Positions 5,760-8,126 of a stretch of DNA of 8,126 bases are shown one piece after another. Both the position numbers and the translations under genes were made by a program. The stretch spans positions 707 through 8,832 of the forward strand of contig JAJPYK010000109.1 of NCBI GenBank assembly GCA_021205005.1, written 5' to 3'. How positions within the stretch are numbered: position 1 is the first letter of the stretch; each line of letters starts with the position of its first letter. Under the pieces are notes generated by a model. That model had not been told where the DNA came from, searched no databases, and saw nothing but the letters and a program-made list of their open reading frames with translations. The stretch comes from Paraprevotella sp. GTDB taxonomy: Bacteria; Bacteroidota; Bacteroidia; Bacteroidales; Bacteroidaceae.

Positions 5760-8126
5760 GACCGGTTTTTCATCTACCGTCAAAGTGGCAGGCTGTATCA
5801 TGCCCGTATCCTTATTGATCCGGCTGTCGACCAGGGCATCGCTCTGTGCCGTGCGGCTGTCTATGTCGTCACGTACCCGTTGCAACATGCCCTCGTACGC
5901 TTGTTTGGCATTGAGGTAGTCCATGATGGCCGAACTGCGTTCCACACCCTGTTTCGTACCGCTTTCCGCAGCATTACGCGCCTCATTCAACCCATCCACG
6001 GATCCTTTCTCGAGTGTACTTTCATTTGCCCCGGCCACTTCCATCATCCGTTTGCGTTGCAGGTCATATCGGTTTTTTATATCTTGCAGATCCTTATCGT
6101 CTTGCGCGTTGTATCCCTCTGTGTAGCTCTTGTTGACTGAGGCATCGGCTTCCGTCTGTTCGGGTGCGTTGGTGATTTGGGCTATATTATACCCCCTCAT
6201 CTTAGTCAGGTTGCGGTCGTAACTCAAGACGGCCGTCTTGTCATCCTGGTTGAGGTCGGGGGCATTATACACCAGCATGACCTCCTCGGCCAGCTTTTCG
6301 TCCGGGGTCTGGTCGATCCTGTCACGTATTTCAGACCATTTGTCTTTCCCTATCTTGTCAGCGGCCAGGGCGTCCGAAACGTCCGTACTATGTTTGTATC
6401 GGTAGTATTGGGCGGTGTGCACGCCTTGTATCGTTACGGGTACAGATCCCAGCAATGCACTCATGGCTGCCGTGCCGAGCCATATATCAATATGGGTTTT
6501 CGGGTCTTTCATCTGATTCCAGGCATCTCCGGCGTGTCCCGTCAGGGCATCGAAAAACATACCCTCATATTCCTCGAGGGCTTCGCCGGGCATTCCGTTG
6601 AACCCTCCCGCCTGTAATATTCTGTTATATTGTTTGTACCACTGTTTGTTTCCGATTTGGGTTAATGCCCCCGATATTTTGCTCAGCCCCAATTTATCCA
6701 GCCCTTTAGAGACAAGTTTGCCAGCTCCGGGTATGAACTCGCCGAACATCTCGGAACCGTTTTCCCGAATCTGATTGCGTTCGGCATCTGCCAATGCTCC
6801 TATCAGCCCCATGCCGCCCTCATTGTGCAGTTGTTCCTCCTTATCTTTCACGGTTGTGCCGGCCAAATTCGTCCCTACGGCAGCCATCGTATGTCCAAGT
6901 CCGGTTGTATTGCTGATTAACGCACCTGCGGCGTGTGCTTCCCAAAGCACGCCTGTGCCTTTCAACACTCCTCTTGCTATGGCTTTCGGTACTGCCTTTA
7001 ACATTGCTTCACCCGCTGTCTTGCCCAGATATTTCATTCCCATTCCGGCTACTTTGCCGGCAATACCTTTAGCCACTCCTCCTGCTCCTGGAAATGCGGC
7101 AATATCGGCCATCATGTCCAGACTGTTCGCCATCATGCCGCCGGCTCTCGCAAAAGCACCGTAATCACCTCCGTACTTTTCCTGTACTTGCCTGTTTATG
7201 GTTTCGTTGTCCAATACGGCTGCTGCCGCTTCCTCCTCTTTGGTCAGAGGTTTCCCCTCCTGACGTTTGCGATTGATTTCGTCGATGTGATCACTGGCCT
7301 CCATCAGTACTCCGGCGTCGAATAATTCTCCGAATCCATTGGTGAAAGTGTTCCCATCAAGCATCGTAGCGCCCATCGTGTGCCAGAAACTATTCATCTT
7401 GTTGTCGCGCTTGTCCTCCAGCATCTGTATGGTGGCACGGTTCTTCTTTGCCGCGGCTATCAATTCCTTGAACTGTTCATCACTATTATATTGTCGTGTC
7501 GTTTGCGGTATTCCTGTGTGCATGGCGTGCGAGGCTTCAGACCATCTTTGCATGAATCCTACCGCTCCGCTGTTTTCATCTTTCCCATCAATTTCGTCCA
7601 TACGTTCCTTCAGAGCCTCGTTCAGCCGGTCACGTTCCCGGTAAGCTTTTTGCAACTGGCCGTCTACTGTGGAATCTGCCACCGTATCCTTGAATACTTT
7701 GCTTACCGTATCTGCCAATGGCTTGTTTGTCGTACGTTCGCCGGTAGGGGTGAGGTAGGCCTGCTCCATTTTCCCCGACAGTGGATTGAACTGTACTCCG
7801 TCCGTTACGGTTTGTCCGTATTTGCCTGCCGGAGCCTTTCCCCCGTATCGGGTAAGGTTGTCGATGCGTTTCATGGCGTCGCTCGTCCCGGCATGTGCGT
7901 CGGCCAACAGATTGCCGACGTAATTCTTCATTTGATCCTTTTCCTGAGGAGTGGGTACAAATTTCGGTTGGGTGACAGCTTCTTTCCGATTGTTTGGCGA
8001 ATAGCTGATTGTGAAGGGATGAAGTCCGTCGTCGGACATTTTTTTCACACGGTCTATGGGCACGTCGTAATCGGCCTTGTCTTGATCTCTCATTCTTACC
8101 GTTGCTCCGGGATAGGCCTGGGCATA
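5757..8126 (-). CDS. Giant polyvalent protein, N-proximal part, 5'-partial, ending at an in-frame TAG
   Basis: The frame is open from the right edge (first residues YAQAYPGATVR) to a TAG at 5757-5759, 789 codons. The first ATG is at 8091-8093, but the reading continues upstream without a stop and the residues across it read as one small beta module, so I take that ATG as internal. The protein begins with the beta module, then a charged helical part, a Gly/Ala-rich hydrophobic stretch (7172-6850), a conserved Trp/Tyr-rich block (6765-6390) and a helical Gln-rich tail with KMRGYNIAQIT. No catalytic motif is recognised. Similar stretches occur, as I recall, in the N-terminal halves of giant Bacteroidales phage or mobile-element proteins that carry toxin-like modules further on. 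The last residues (TLTVDEKPV) run straight into a matching beta-strand-like sequence after the TAG, so the 3' end is probably not the natural protein end. Expected role: structural or delivery part of a packaged protein (inference). Confidence 0.8.
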   Translation of the reverse strand, partial: YAQAYPGATVRMRDQDKADYDVPIDRVKKMSDDGLHPFTISYSPNNRKEAVTQPKFVPTPQEKDQMKNYVGNLLADAHAGTSDAMKRIDNLTRYGGKAPAGKYGQTVTDGVQFNPLSGKMEQAYLTPTGERTTNKPLADTVSKVFKDTVADSTVDGQLQKAYRERDRLNEALKERMDEIDGKDENSGAVGFMQRWSEASHAMHTGIPQTTRQYNSDEQFKELIAAAKKNRATIQMLEDKRDNKMNSFWHTMGATMLDGNTFTNGFGELFDAGVLMEASDHIDEINRKRQEGKPLTKEEEAAAAVLDNETINRQVQEKYGGDYGAFARAGGMMANSLDMMADIAAFPGAGGVAKGIAGKVAGMGMKYLGKTAGEAMLKAVPKAIARGVLKGTGVLWEAHAAGALISNTTGLGHTMAAVGTNLAGTTVKDKEEQLHNEGGMGLIGALADAERNQIRENGSEMFGEFIPGAGKLVSKGLDKLGLSKISGALTQIGNKQWYKQYNRILQAGGFNGMPGEALEEYEGMFFDALTGHAGDAWNQMKDPKTHIDIWLGTAAMSALLGSVPVTIQGVHTAQYYRYKHSTDVSDALAADKIGKDKWSEIRDRIDQTPDEKLAEEVMLVYNAPDLNQDDKTAVLSYDRNLTKMRGYNIAQITNAPEQTEADASVNKSYTEGYNAQDDKDLQDIKNRYDLQRKRMMEVAGANESTLEKGSVDGLNEARNAAESGTKQGVERSSAIMDYLNAKQAYEGMLQRVRDDIDSRTAQSDALVDSRINKDTGMIQPATLTVDEKPV
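6390..6765 (-). other. Conserved Trp/Tyr-rich block typical of Bacteroidales polyvalent proteins
   Basis: About 125 residues: ENGSEMFGEFIPGAGK, two short helices around GLDKLGLSKISGAL, then GNKQWYKQYNR, PGEALEEYEGMFFDAL, DPKTHIDIWLGTAAMSALLG and HTAQYYRYK. I recognise this run as a recurring unnamed block in giant proteins of gut Bacteroidales elements. It is amphipathic with one hydrophobic stretch (IWLGTAAMSALLGSVPVTI). No catalytic signature is apparent. It directly follows the Gly/Ala segment, and together they probably form one structural unit (inference). Confidence 0.5.
6850..7172 (-). other. Gly/Ala-rich hydrophobic segment
   Basis: About 108 residues, numbered 308-413 from the ATG at 8093, rich in Gly, Ala and Met with few charges (GGMMANSLDMMADIAAFPGA, then repeated G-x-A-G-x-x-x-G-M spacing and V-G-T-N-L-A-G-T-T). 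It sits between charged helical parts. The spacing of small residues suggests packed amphipathic helices or a membrane-inserting segment, as in ejected internal virion proteins; I do not see a clean single transmembrane helix with flanking positive charges. Membrane insertion is inference. Confidence 0.5.
8037..8126 (-). other. Small beta-rich module at the right edge
   Basis: The first 30 residues in the window, YPGATVRMRD followed by YDVPIDRVKKM, have the look of the second half of a small SH3/KOW-like beta barrel: a G-A-T-V-x-M strand, a short charged turn, then D-V-P-x-D-x-V. The closing octapeptide PIDRVKKM (8037-8060) resembles those closing the two beta modules after the TAG. Its upstream part lies outside the window. 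Function unknown; possibly binding or spacing. Confidence 0.35.

Noticed and set aside
5652..6617. Plus-strand ORFs at 5652-6140 and 6177-6617
   Set aside because: Also register shadows of the giant frame, opposite well-formed minus-strand protein sequence.
8091..8093. ATG as the true start of the right-hand CDS
   Set aside because: The frame is open upstream to the window edge and YPGATVR joins MRDQDKADYDVP as one module; the GGAG about 12 bases upstream is weak evidence, especially for a Bacteroidetes-like host.
1..8126. Full use of genetic code 15 (TAG read as Gln)
   Set aside because: Only one TAG among 2,708 codons while CAG and CAA are used freely for Gln; this frequency does not support a recoded genome, though a single suppressed TAG remains possible.

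Overview
The whole window is the inside of one giant minus-strand gene. Codons whose plus-strand triplets begin at multiples of 3 stay open from the right edge (8126) to the left edge (1): 789 sense codons, one TAG (5757-5759), then 1,918 more sense codons. Neither the true start nor the true end is in the window, and I see no intergenic space, RNA gene, promoter or terminator. The long plus-strand ORFs lie opposite this frame in codon register and are shadows.

The product looks like a polyvalent protein: one of the very large multidomain proteins of phages and conjugative elements, thought to be packaged or injected with the DNA and to carry many small enzyme and toxin-like modules. The phrasing of the modules (WFGDW linker, YHGT block, EGVDGDHIDVFLSD, DIRYRE, WYKQYNR block) matches what I know from gut Bacteroidales phages, prophages and integrative elements, so a Bacteroides/Parabacteroides/Prevotella-type host is my best guess. 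This rests on family recognition, not on a search.

Layout in protein order, from the right edge leftwards: (1) 8126-7200, a small beta module and a charged helical N-proximal part; (2) 7172-6850, a long Gly/Ala-rich hydrophobic stretch; (3) 6765-6390, a conserved Trp/Tyr-rich block; (4) 6390-5760, a helical, Gln-rich part ending at the in-frame TAG; (5) 5756-5076, two more small beta modules; (6) 5036-4396, a short tandem repeat and a charged coiled-coil linker; (7) 4325-3936, a BECR-type nuclease-like module; (8) 3665-3216, an inorganic-pyrophosphatase-like (InPase) module; (9) 3023-2694, a second BECR-like module; (10) 2590-2200, a helical spacer; (11) 2126-960, a WFGDW linker, an LPD3-like module and an ADP-ribosyltransferase (ART-PolyVal) module; (12) 959-384, helical/coiled coil; (13) 383-1, a second ART-like module running off the left edge.

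Two features deserve most attention. The first is the single amber codon in a frame otherwise open for 8.1 kb. It could be a nonsense mutation, readthrough, rare stop reassignment or an assembly error. The second is a cassette structure: the InPase/BECR block is bracketed by an exact 18-bp repeat encoding SVSKD, the LPD3/ART block is bracketed by a Y-R-E-x-D motif, and base composition swings from about 34% to about 57% GC between modules. This is what domain swapping by recombination would leave behind.
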